Origin: Ramlibacter sp.
GTDB lineage: Bacteria > Pseudomonadota > Gammaproteobacteria > Burkholderiales > Burkholderiaceae_C
Direction of reading: 5' to 3'
NCBI GenBank assembly: GCA_019635415.1
Contig: JAHBZN010000003.1
Location: forward strand, 434,001 to 498,000
Length of the DNA: 64,000 bases
Shown: positions 1 to 6,875 of the stretch, in pieces
Numbering within the stretch: position 1 is the stretch's first letter
Layout: each line of letters starts with the position of its first letter
The notes under the pieces: generated by a model
Database searches by the model: none
Seen by the model: only the letters and a program-made list of their open reading frames with translations
What the model was told of the DNA's origin: nothing
Program-made: the position numbers and the translations under genes

Positions 1-1020
1 GCGGATGTAGCCGATGAAGCGCGGCGCGTCGGCCAGGTAGCGCGGCTTGCCGTCGCGCAGCGTGAGCCGCGCGAAGATGCCGGCCACCTTGAGGTGGCGT
101 TGCAGGCCCATCCATTCGACCGCGCGGTAGAACTCACCAAAATCCTCGCCCCAGCCCGAGGCGCTGGCGGCGCCCAGCAGGCCGGCCTTGCGCGCCTGCT
201 GCCAGTAGCGCACGGTGACGTCGAGCACGAAGTCCTCGTCCCAGCTCAGGAACGCGTCGCGCATCAGGCTGGCGATGTCGTACGTGATCGGGCCCTGCAC
301 GGCGTCCTGGAAGTCCAGCACGCCCAGGCGGGGTTCGTCGGCGCGGCCCGGGATCATGAGGTTGCGCGGCATGAAGTCGCGGTGGACGTAGACAGTGGGC
401 GCGGCCAGGTTGCGCTCCACGATCAGGCGGAACTGGCTGTCCAGCGTCTCGCGCTGCTGCGCCGAGAGGGTCAAGCCCTTGTGCTTTTCGAGGTACCAGT
501 CGGGGAACAGCGCCAGCTCGCGCGCCAGCAGTGCGGCGTCGTAGGGCGGCAGCACGCCGGGGCGCGACGCCTGCTGCCAGGTCACCAGCGCCTGCACGGC
601 GCGCTGGTACAGCGGCAGGTTGGCTTGCGGCTGCTCGCGGTCGATCACCTCGATCAGGGTTTGCGTGCCCAGGTCGTCCAGCAGCATGAAGCCCTGTGCC
701 TCTTCCCACGCCAGGATCTGCGGCACATGCAGGCCGGCGTCGGCCATCAGGCGGGCGACCTTGACGAAGGGGGCGCTGTCCTCCCGCTCGGGGGGCGCGT
801 CCATGATGATGGCGCTGCCGCCGGCGGCGCGGTCGATGCGCAGGTAGCGCCTGAAACTGGCGTCGGCCGAGGCCAGCCGCAGGCTGGCGGCCTGCAGTCC
901 GTGGGCAGCGGCAAGGCCCTGCAGCCACCGCTGAAAGGCCGTCTCGCGGGCCGGGTCTTCCCAGGGGATGGCGGGGGTCGCCGGGGGGGCGGCCAGGGGA
1001 GGTGTCGAAGGGGCGCTCAT
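1..1020 (-). CDS. amgK: N-acetylmuramate/N-acetylglucosamine kinase AmgK (3' end cut by window)
   Basis: This is an aminoglycoside-phosphotransferase-fold sugar kinase. The family phosphorylates MurNAc/GlcNAc at C1 in the MurU peptidoglycan-recycling route in the cytoplasm. The frame is open for 340 codons from the ATG at 1018-1020 to the window edge. Visible landmarks are the Ala/Pro-rich N-terminus, FRRYLRI, a nucleotide-site strand IIMDAPPERED, FVKVARLM and LLDDLGTQTLI, and near the edge the family's closing RYLADAPRFIGYIR. The family is about 340-360 residues, so only a few residues should be missing. It is divergent from lptD, as in many Betaproteobacteria. Its usual partner murU is not adjacent here but lies at 17858-18604. 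The assignment rests on context plus family-like motifs. Confidence 0.85.
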   Translation of the reverse strand, partial: MSAPSTPPLAAPPATPAIPWEDPARETAFQRWLQGLAAAHGLQAASLRLASADASFRRYLRIDRAAGGSAIIMDAPPEREDSAPFVKVARLMADAGLHVPQILAWEEAQGFMLLDDLGTQTLIEVIDREQPQANLPLYQRAVQALVTWQQASRPGVLPPYDAALLARELALFPDWYLEKHKGLTLSAQQRETLDSQFRLIVERNLAAPTVYVHRDFMPRNLMIPGRADEPRLGVLDFQDAVQGPITYDIASLMRDAFLSWDEDFVLDVTVRYWQQARKAGLLGAASASGWGEDFGEFYRAVEWMGLQRHLKVAGIFARLTLRDGKPRYLADAPRFIGYIR

Positions 1021-1031
1021 GGATAATCCAT
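1019..1031. promoter_or_regulatory. 13-bp palindrome in the 18-bp amgK/lptD divergent gap
   Basis: ATGGAT-A-ATCCAT is a perfect inverted repeat whose left arm overlaps the amgK start codon. It contains a GATAAT that could act as a -10 for lptD, which would give a very short leader. Only 18 bases separate the two start codons, so divergent control elements must overlap coding sequence. A regulatory role is inferred from position only. Confidence 0.3.
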
Positions 1032-1038
1032 TCTACAA

Positions 1039-3357
1039 ATGCGCTCCTGTTCCCGATTCGCCTTGACGCCCGTGGCCCTTGTGGCTTGTGCCTTGTTGCA
1101 CCAACCGCTGGTCCGTGCCCAGGCGACGGTGGCGGAGCCCGGCATCAAGCTCAAGCCCAGCCCCCTGCTGCGCGAGTCCATCCCCGAAGCCGAACGCAAG
1201 GGGCTACCGACTTACGTGTCGGGTGAGCGCCTGTCCGGCAGCCCCGACCTGGACACCGTGGTCGAGGGCAACGCCGAATTGCGCCGTGGGGACGTGTCCA
1301 TCCGTGCCGACCGGCTCGAGTACTACCAGCCCGATGACCTCGCCAAGGCGCGGGGCCACGTGCACATCAACCGCGCGGGCAACACCTTCGACGGCCCGCT
1401 GCTCGAACTCAAGGTGGACGCGTTTGAAGGCTTTTTCACCGAGCCCCACTACCGCTTCCTGCGCAACGATGCCTATGGCGAGGCCGACCGGGTCGATTTC
1501 ATCGACGACAAGCGCGCGATCATCCGCAACGCCACCTACACCACCTGCCAGCGCCGGCCGGGCCCGAGCTGGATGCCCGACTGGGTGCTGCGCGCGGCCA
1601 GCATCCGCATCGACAACGAGGAAGAGACCGGCCAGGCCACGGGTGCTTCGCTGAGGTTTCTGGGCGTGCCCATCCTGCCGATCCCGTCGCTGAGCTTTCC
1701 GCTGTCGGACAAGCGCAAGTCCGGGCTGCTGCCGCCGACCATCGGGCTGGACAACCTCAACGGCGTGGAGCTGACGCTGCCGTACTACTGGAACATCGCG
1801 CCCAACCGTGACGCCACCTTCTTTCCGGCGCTCATGACCAAGCGCGGCATCGACCTGGGCGGGGAGTTCCGCTACCTCGAGCAGGATTACAACGGCAAGC
1901 TGCGCGCCAACTTCATGCCCAACGACAGCCTGCGCGCGCGCGACCGGTGGGGTTATGCGCTGCAGCATGACGGCGTGGTCCGCACCGGCCTCAGCGGCGT
2001 GGGGGCGATCGGCATCAACCTGAACCTCAACCGCGTCAGCGACGACAACTACTGGCGTGATTTCTCGCGCGGCACCACTTCGCTCACGCAGCGCCTGCTG
2101 GCCAACGATGCCAACCTGTACTGGTCGCGCGGCAATTTTTCACTGTCGGCGCGCACGCTCAAGTGGCAGACCCTGCAGGACGTCGCCTCCCCCATCGTGC
2201 CGCCGTACGACCGGCTGCCGCAGTTCACCGGCCGTTATTCGCGCACCAACCTCGCGGGCGGCCTGGACCTGTCCACCGAGGTCGACTACACGCAGTTCCG
2301 GGCCGAGCCCAGCCTCACCGGGCAGCCGAACGCCCGGCGGACCTACGCGCTGGCCCAGGTCAGCCGGCCCTGGCAGGCGCCTGGCTGGTTTGCCATCCCC
2401 AAGCTGCAGCTGCATTCGACCAGCTACCAGTTCGACGCCCCGCTGGCGAACGGCGCCACCTCGGCCAGCCGGGTGCTGCCCACCTTCAGCCTGGACAGCG
2501 GCCTGGTATTCGAGCGCGACGCCCGGTATTTCGGGCGCAACTTCCGCCAGACTCTGGAGCCGCGGGCCTTCTACGTCTACACGCCCTTTCGCGACCAGAG
2601 CCTGCTGCCCAACTACGACTCGGCGGCCAACGACTTCAATTTCGCCACCATCTACACCGAGAACGCCTTCGGGGGCAACGACCGCATCTCGGACAACAAC
2701 CTGCTGACGCTGGGGGCGACCACGCGGCTGCTCGACCCGGACACCGGCGCCGAGGCGGCGCGCTTCGGCATTGCGCAGCGCCTGCGCTTCAAGGACCAGC
2801 GGGTCACCCTGCCCGGCGGGACACCGGTCAGCGAGCGGCTGTCGGATGTGCTGCTGGGCGCCTCGGTCAACTGGGACCCCAAGTGGAGCTTCGAGTCCAC
2901 GGTCCAGTACAACCCCAAGACGCGGCGCTCGATCCGCTCCACCATTGGTGGGCGCTACAACCCCGGCAGCTACCGCGTGATCAGCGCGGCCTACCGCCTC
3001 CAGCGCGGCCTCAGCGAGCAGATCGACGTGGGCTGGCAGTGGCCCATCGGCAACGTCGGGGGGGAAGGCCGCTGGTACAGCGTGGGCCGCCTCAACTACA
3101 GCCTGCAGGATCGCAAGCTGGTCGATTCCGTGATCGGTTTTGAGTACGATGCGGGATGCTGGCTGGGCCGCATCGTGGTGGAACGGCTGCAAAGCAGTAC
3201 CTCGTCGGCCAACAAGCGCATCCTGTTCCAGCTTGAATTCATTGGCTTCACGCGGCTCGGGTCCAATGCGTTGCAGACGCTGAAGGACAATATCCCCCGC
3301 TACCAGTACCTGCGCGAGCAGACCACGGCGCCCAGCCGTTACAGCAATTACGAGTGA
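1039..3357 (+). CDS. lptD: LPS-assembly outer-membrane protein LptD
   Basis: LptD forms the outer-membrane barrel that inserts lipopolysaccharide together with LptE. The 772-residue product has an N-terminal signal peptide (about residues 1-28, ending VRAQA), a periplasmic OstA/LptA-like beta-jellyroll (about 60-180: VVEGNAELRRGD, RADRLEYY) and a C-terminal barrel rich in alternating aromatic strands (about 220-750). The mature part has only two cysteines that I can find, Cys170 (TTCQRR) and Cys707 (DAGCW). E. coli LptD has four, so only one interdomain disulfide is possible here. surA follows directly, with its start region overlapping or abutting the lptD stop, which indicates an operon. 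No clear Shine-Dalgarno precedes the ATG. Confidence 0.97.
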   Translation: MRSCSRFALTPVALVACALLHQPLVRAQATVAEPGIKLKPSPLLRESIPEAERKGLPTYVSGERLSGSPDLDTVVEGNAELRRGDVSIRADRLEYYQPDDLAKARGHVHINRAGNTFDGPLLELKVDAFEGFFTEPHYRFLRNDAYGEADRVDFIDDKRAIIRNATYTTCQRRPGPSWMPDWVLRAASIRIDNEEETGQATGASLRFLGVPILPIPSLSFPLSDKRKSGLLPPTIGLDNLNGVELTLPYYWNIAPNRDATFFPALMTKRGIDLGGEFRYLEQDYNGKLRANFMPNDSLRARDRWGYALQHDGVVRTGLSGVGAIGINLNLNRVSDDNYWRDFSRGTTSLTQRLLANDANLYWSRGNFSLSARTLKWQTLQDVASPIVPPYDRLPQFTGRYSRTNLAGGLDLSTEVDYTQFRAEPSLTGQPNARRTYALAQVSRPWQAPGWFAIPKLQLHSTSYQFDAPLANGATSASRVLPTFSLDSGLVFERDARYFGRNFRQTLEPRAFYVYTPFRDQSLLPNYDSAANDFNFATIYTENAFGGNDRISDNNLLTLGATTRLLDPDTGAEAARFGIAQRLRFKDQRVTLPGGTPVSERLSDVLLGASVNWDPKWSFESTVQYNPKTRRSIRSTIGGRYNPGSYRVISAAYRLQRGLSEQIDVGWQWPIGNVGGEGRWYSVGRLNYSLQDRKLVDSVIGFEYDAGCWLGRIVVERLQSSTSSANKRILFQLEFIGFTRLGSNALQTLKDNIPRYQYLREQTTAPSRYSNYE

Positions 3358-3365
3358 GTTTTCCC

Positions 3366-4733
3366 ATGAAACAACGCGCTTCCGCACTGACGCTGGCCCT
3401 CGTGGCTGCCCTGATCGCCCCCGTGGCCGGTGCGCAGGGACTGCGCGTGTCACCCCAGATCGGTGCCAGCCGCGCCCAGACGCCGCAACCGGCGGGCCCG
3501 CGCCTGGCGGACTACATCGTGGCCGTGGTCAACAGCGAACCCATCACCAACAACGAGGTGCGTTCGCGCCTGGTGCGTGTCGAGCAGCAACTGTCCCAGC
3601 AGGGCGGCGCCCTGCCCCCGCGCAATGTGCTGGCCCGGCAGGTGCTCGAGCGCCTGATCAGCGAAAAGGCGCAGCTGCAGCTGGCGCGGGAAACCGGCAT
3701 CAAGGTCGACGATGTGTCGGTGGACCAGGCCGAGGACAACGTGGCGCGCCAGAACCAGATCACGGTGCCTGAACTGCATCGCCGCCTGGCCACGGACGGC
3801 ATTCCGGTGAGCCAGTTCCGCGAGGAGTTGCGCAACCAGCTCCTGCTCACGCGGCTGCGTGACCGCGAAGTCGAGCCGCGCGTGAAAGTCAGCGACCTGG
3901 AGGTGGACCAGTTCATTCAGGAGCAGAAGGGCAGCGACGACCTCGCCACCATGGAGCTCAATCTGGCCCAGGTGCTGGTGGCCGTGCCCGAGAACGCCAC
4001 CCCGGCGCAGGTCGCCGCGCTGCAGACCCGCGCCGAGGGCGTGCTGGCCCGGGCCCGTGCGGGCGAGGATTTTGGCAAGCTGGCACGCGAGTTTTCCGAT
4101 GCGCCGGGCGCCGCCAACTCGGGCGGCCAGATGGGCCTGCGGCCCGCGGACCGCTATCCCCAAATTTTCATCAGCGCGGCGCAGTCGCTGCCCGAGGGCG
4201 GCGTGAGCGCCGTGGTGCGCTCCGGCGCGGGGTTCCACATCCTCAAGGTGGTGGAGAAGCGTCAGGCGGGCATGCCCGGGGTGCACGTCACGCAAAGCCA
4301 TGCGCGGCACATCCTGCTGCGCCCCAGCGCGCAGCTCAGCGAGTCGGCTGCGCTGGAGCGGCTCGCCGACTTCCGCAAGCGCATCCTGGCCGGCACCGCC
4401 GACTTCGCCCAGCTGGCGCGCGAGAACTCGCAGGACGCGAGCGCGCGCAACGGTGGCGATCTGGGCTGGGCCAACCCGGGCCTGTTCGTGCCGGAATTCG
4501 AGGACGCCATGGCCGATCTGCAGCCCGGCCAGATCTCGCAACCCCTTGTGTCACGCTTTGGCGTTCACCTGATCCAGCTGCTCGAGCGCCGGCAGGCAAC
4601 GCTGAGCCAGCGCGAACAGCGCGAGATCGCACGCAACCTCGTGCGGGAAAAGAAGCTGGACGAGGCGTATGCCAACTGGGCCCAGGAAGTCCGCGGACGG
4701 GCCTACGTCGAACTGCGTGAACCCCCGCTGTGA
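3366..4733 (+). CDS. surA: Periplasmic chaperone / peptidyl-prolyl isomerase SurA
   Basis: SurA escorts unfolded outer-membrane proteins, including LptD, through the periplasm. The start is placed at the ATG at 3366 because it gives a clean signal peptide (MKQRASALTLALVAALIAPV, then AGAQG). A GTG at 3354 overlapping the lptD stop would add four residues. The 455-residue protein has an N-terminal chaperone domain (about 45-175, DYIVAVVNSEPITNNEV) and two parvulin domains (about 185-285 and 300-400). The parvulin signatures are FGKLAREFSDAP, GGQMG and GFHILKV in the first, and FAQLARENSQDA, GGDLGW and FGVHLIQ in the second. The order lptD-surA-rsmA is the classical operon. Confidence 0.97.
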   Translation: MKQRASALTLALVAALIAPVAGAQGLRVSPQIGASRAQTPQPAGPRLADYIVAVVNSEPITNNEVRSRLVRVEQQLSQQGGALPPRNVLARQVLERLISEKAQLQLARETGIKVDDVSVDQAEDNVARQNQITVPELHRRLATDGIPVSQFREELRNQLLLTRLRDREVEPRVKVSDLEVDQFIQEQKGSDDLATMELNLAQVLVAVPENATPAQVAALQTRAEGVLARARAGEDFGKLAREFSDAPGAANSGGQMGLRPADRYPQIFISAAQSLPEGGVSAVVRSGAGFHILKVVEKRQAGMPGVHVTQSHARHILLRPSAQLSESAALERLADFRKRILAGTADFAQLARENSQDASARNGGDLGWANPGLFVPEFEDAMADLQPGQISQPLVSRFGVHLIQLLERRQATLSQREQREIARNLVREKKLDEAYANWAQEVRGRAYVELREPPL

Positions 4734-4770
4734 ACCGGACGGCGGTGCTGGCCGATAACGCGCTGTCGTC

Positions 4771-5538
4771 ATGAAGCATGTTGCGCGCAAGCGGTTCGGC
4801 CAGCACTTCCTGACGGACGCGGGCATCATCGACGCCATCGTCAGGGCCATCGGGCCGCAACCCGGGCAGGCGCTAGTGGAGATCGGTCCGGGGCTGGCAG
4901 CGCTGACGCAGCCGCTGGTCGAACGGACCGGACGCTTGACGGTGATCGAGCTGGACCGCGACCTTGCGCTGCGGCTGCGGCTTCATGGCCAGCTCGACGT
5001 GATCGAGTCCGACGTGCTGAAGGTGGATTTCGCGCAGGTCGCCGCGAACCTGGGCGTGCCGAAGATCCGCGTGGCGGGCAACCTGCCCTACAACATCTCG
5101 ACCCCCATCCTGTTTCATTTGCTGGACCATGTGGCGGTGATCGAGGACCAGCACTTCATGCTCCAGAAGGAAGTGATCGACCGCATGGTGGCGGCGCCCG
5201 CGACCAGCGACTACGGCCGCCTGAGCGTCATGCTGCAGTGGCGTTATGACATGGACAACGTGCTGTTCGTGCCGCCCGGGTCGTTCGATCCGCCGCCTCG
5301 CGTGGACAGCGCCGTGGTCCGCATGGTGCCCCTGGCTGCCGCGCCCGCGCTGGATGTGGCGCTGCTGGGCGAACTGGTGCAGGTGGCGTTCAGCCAGCGT
5401 CGCAAGCTGCTGCGCCATTCCCTGGGCCGCTGGCTGGAGCAGAAGGCGCATGGCGGCGCGTTTGACCTGCAGCGCCGTGCCGAGGAAGTGCCGGTGCACG
5501 AGTATGTGGCACTGGCCCAGGCCTTGTTGCCCCCCTGA
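4771..5538 (+). CDS. rsmA: 16S rRNA dimethyladenosine transferase RsmA (KsgA)
   Basis: RsmA dimethylates two adjacent adenosines near the 3' end of 16S rRNA during 30S maturation, using S-adenosylmethionine. Its 255 residues match the family length. Visible motifs are KRFGQHFL at the N-terminus, the SAM-binding [11 protein letters not shown] (about 32-42), the acidic VIELDRDLA, and the catalytic NLPYNIS (motif IV, about 108). The C-terminal domain carries [16 protein letters not shown] and [12 protein letters not shown]. pdxA, which often lies between surA and rsmA in Proteobacteria, is absent here. A strong terminator follows 33 bases downstream. Confidence 0.97.
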   Translation: MKHVARKRFGQHFLTDAGIIDAIVRAIGPQPGQALVEIGPGLAALTQPLVERTGRLTVIELDRDLALRLRLHGQLDVIESDVLKVDFAQVAANLGVPKIRVAGNLPYNISTPILFHLLDHVAVIEDQHFMLQKEVIDRMVAAPATSDYGRLSVMLQWRYDMDNVLFVPPGSFDPPPRVDSAVVRMVPLAAAPALDVALLGELVQVAFSQRRKLLRHSLGRWLEQKAHGGAFDLQRRAEEVPVHEYVALAQALLPP

Positions 5539-5571
5539 ACCCGGTGGGGGTTCGCAAGACCCCAGCCAAAG

Positions 5572-5598
5572 AAAAAGCCCGTCATGGACGGGCTTTTT
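5572..5598. terminator. Bidirectional rho-independent terminator after rsmA
   Basis: A perfect 12-bp stem (aaaaagcccgtc / gacgggcttttt) with a 3-nt loop is flanked by A and T runs on both sides. It can end lptD-surA-rsmA transcription from the left and any minus-strand transcript coming from the barstar side. Confidence 0.9.
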
Positions 5599-5622
5599 GC
5601 TGCGTGGACGCGTGAGCCGGTG

Positions 5623-5847
5623 TCAGGCCGCCGCGAGCCAGTAACCTGCGTTGAAGGGGCTGCTCATGCGCAGCGCCAGCGGGGACACATCGACCAGTTT
5701 GTCGGTGGGCATCTTCTCGCCGTTTTCGGTGATCAGTTCTATGCCGGAGGGAGCGCTGCTGGCCTGGCCTTCGGTCTTCTGAGCCTCGTTCGCCCGTTCT
5801 GCTTGGCTGTTTTGCGCAGAACGGGCTACAGAAAAGAATAGAAGCAT
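5623..5847 (-). CDS. Possible 74-residue hypothetical protein downstream of barstar
   Basis: An open frame starts at an ATG overlapping the last 22 bases of the barstar gene in another frame and ends 25 bases before the bidirectional terminator, as expected for a last gene of the operon. A GGAAG lies about 11 bases before the ATG. The product begins MLLFFSVARSAQ and ends FNAGYWLAAA, and I do not recognise it. Against it, an 11-bp stem-loop directly after the barstar stop lies inside this frame (5792-5826), and the early part is low-complexity. It may be a real small protein or a chance frame in a 3' untranslated region. Confidence 0.3.
   Translation of the reverse strand: MLLFFSVARSAQNSQAERANEAQKTEGQASSAPSGIELITENGEKMPTDKLVDVSPLALRMSSPFNAGYWLAAA
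5792..5826 (-). terminator. Stem-loop immediately after the barstar stop codon
   Basis: A perfect 11-bp stem, gcccgttctgc (5792-5802) with gcagaacgggc (5816-5826), encloses a 13-nt loop and begins at the barstar TAG on the minus strand. No T-run follows, so it would be a weak intrinsic terminator or an mRNA 3'-end stabiliser. Confidence 0.5.
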
Positions 5848-6245
5848 CGGAAGGGAATCTTCCGGTCCGCCCAGTAATCCGCGGTGTCGCGGAAGATGTC
5901 GAGCAGCTGCTCGCGTGCTTCCTTGTCAAACTTGGCGTTGGCGGGGATCTGCTCCAGCACCACGATGAAGCCCGGCTGCGGCCCCGACTTGTGCAGCGGG
6001 TCGGTCATGCAGTCGTACAGCGCATCGAAGTTCTTGCCGAAATGGGCCGGGAAGGTGAATTGCTGCGCAATCAGGTCCAGCACATCCTGCTTGCTCTGGG
6101 CCGAGGCCAGGTTCGCATAAAGAAAGTGCTGGCCGAGCGATTGCGCGGCTTCCTGCAGGTCCTGCACCCGGAAGGCGCGGATCGACTGCACGATGTTGGT
6201 CCTTACGGTACGAAGTGGTGTGTCCATCTCCGCTTCTCTTTCCAT
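5826..6245 (-). CDS. Barstar-family ribonuclease inhibitor
   Basis: This is a cytoplasmic inhibitor that masks the active site of barnase-type RNases. The core of about 140 residues shows the barstar landmarks: FHFGKNFDAL-like segment (FPAHFGKNFDALYDCMTD), then a hydrophobic strand GFIVVLEQI and a C-terminal AREQLLDIFRDTADYW. It is encoded just downstream of the secreted RNase on the same strand, the usual toxin/immunity arrangement. The start is uncertain: a GTG at 6269, an ATG at 6245 or an ATG at 6227 (MDTPLRTV) are all in frame. The 6245 start is given here. The 6227 start resembles the usual N-terminus of the family and is equally possible. Confidence 0.9.
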   Translation of the reverse strand: MEREAEMDTPLRTVRTNIVQSIRAFRVQDLQEAAQSLGQHFLYANLASAQSKQDVLDLIAQQFTFPAHFGKNFDALYDCMTDPLHKSGPQPGFIVVLEQIPANAKFDKEAREQLLDIFRDTADYWADRKIPFRCFYSFL

Positions 6246-6272
6246 AGTCAAAAACAAATCCCGCTTCACTGG

Positions 6273-6683
6273 CTACTCCACAATCCTGCGAAAGCTCGCG
6301 TAATGGTCGGCGGTGTAATAACACGTGTCCGGTGTCCGGGGCGGACCGCCGCACACGATGCGCCGGGCACCCCGGTCGCGCGAACCCGGCGTCTTGACGG
6401 TGTACTCGCGGTAGTAGCCGCGCGGCCGACCCGGGAGCTTGCGCTCACGGTTGCCGAACACCGTGCCATCCTTGTCGTACGAGAACGGTCCGCCCTGGCG
6501 GATCTGCTCAAAGGTTTCGCGGCCCTGCCGGGGCAGATCAGCCAGACTGACTGTGGCCGACATGCTGCTGGCGAGGTCGTCAGGTCGCGGGCCCTTGGCA
6601 TGCACCACACTGGGGGCGGTGAAAGCCGCGGCCAGTAAAAAGCTAGTGAGTGCAAACTTGACAGCGACGAAACGACGCGCCAT
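6273..6683 (-). CDS. Secreted guanyl-specific ribonuclease (barnase/RNase Sa, N1/T1 family)
   Basis: This is an extracellular or periplasmic endoribonuclease of 136 residues. A signal peptide spans about residues 1-29 (LTSFLLAAAFTAPSVVHA). The catalytic core carries FSYDKDGTVFGNRE and YYREYTVKTPG, followed by ARRIVCGG and YYTADHYASF. By family analogy the catalytic residues are Glu93, Arg107/108 and His126. Cys111 and Cys121 could form a disulfide. The gene precedes barstar by fewer than 30 bases. A large hairpin (6722-6756) lies about 40 bases before the ATG. The role could be nutrition, competition or toxin; export plus a cytoplasmic inhibitor is what the sequence shows. Confidence 0.92.
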   Translation of the reverse strand: MARRFVAVKFALTSFLLAAAFTAPSVVHAKGPRPDDLASSMSATVSLADLPRQGRETFEQIRQGGPFSYDKDGTVFGNRERKLPGRPRGYYREYTVKTPGSRDRGARRIVCGGPPRTPDTCYYTADHYASFRRIVE

Positions 6684-6721
6684 GGGCGGAACCTTGTGGA
6701 AACCTGTTGTTCTGGGGACGC

Positions 6722-6756
6722 CTCTTGAACCCCGGGTTAACCCGGAAATTCAAGAG
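6722..6756 (-). promoter_or_regulatory. Long imperfect palindrome in the RNase 5' leader
   Basis: Outer arms CTCTTGAA (6722-6729) and TTCAAGAG (6749-6756) enclose the perfect palindrome CCGGGTTAACCCGG (6732-6745). Together they can fold into about 13 stem base pairs with a small internal loop and a TTAA apex. It sits 39 bases upstream of the RNase start, so it is either an operator or an mRNA leader hairpin. There is no T-run, so it is not a typical terminator. Confidence 0.5.
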
Positions 6757-6789
6757 CGGTAGTGTGACCGATCTGCCCCAAAAGCGCAA

Positions 6790-6816
6790 GCGGCTGCCCA
6801 AATTTTGAGCAGCCGC
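6790..6816 (-). terminator. Hairpin downstream of maeB
   Basis: gcggctgc (6790-6797) pairs with gcagccgc (6809-6816) around an 11-nt loop. On the minus strand it follows the maeB stop by about 60 bases and is followed within a few bases by gcgctttt. It probably separates maeB from the RNase/barstar operon. Confidence 0.55.
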
Positions 6817-6875
6817 CGCGGGGTCTTTACGGGAAATTGACAAATATAAGTTAGTGCCAGCTATCTAAACAAGCG

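Noticed and set aside
134..928. Minus-strand frame inside amgK
   Set aside because: The Arg/Ala/Pro-rich translation lacks family motifs. The true kinase frame starts at 1020 and runs off the left edge.
6732..6745. CCGGGTTAACCCGG as an intrinsic terminator
   Set aside because: No U-run follows on either strand, and it is upstream of the RNase start, so a leader or operator role was preferred.
6849..6875. 'gctatctaaacaagc' near 6862 as a seventh repeat copy
   Set aside because: The left half (agcccttg, ggccac) is absent at the expected offsets.
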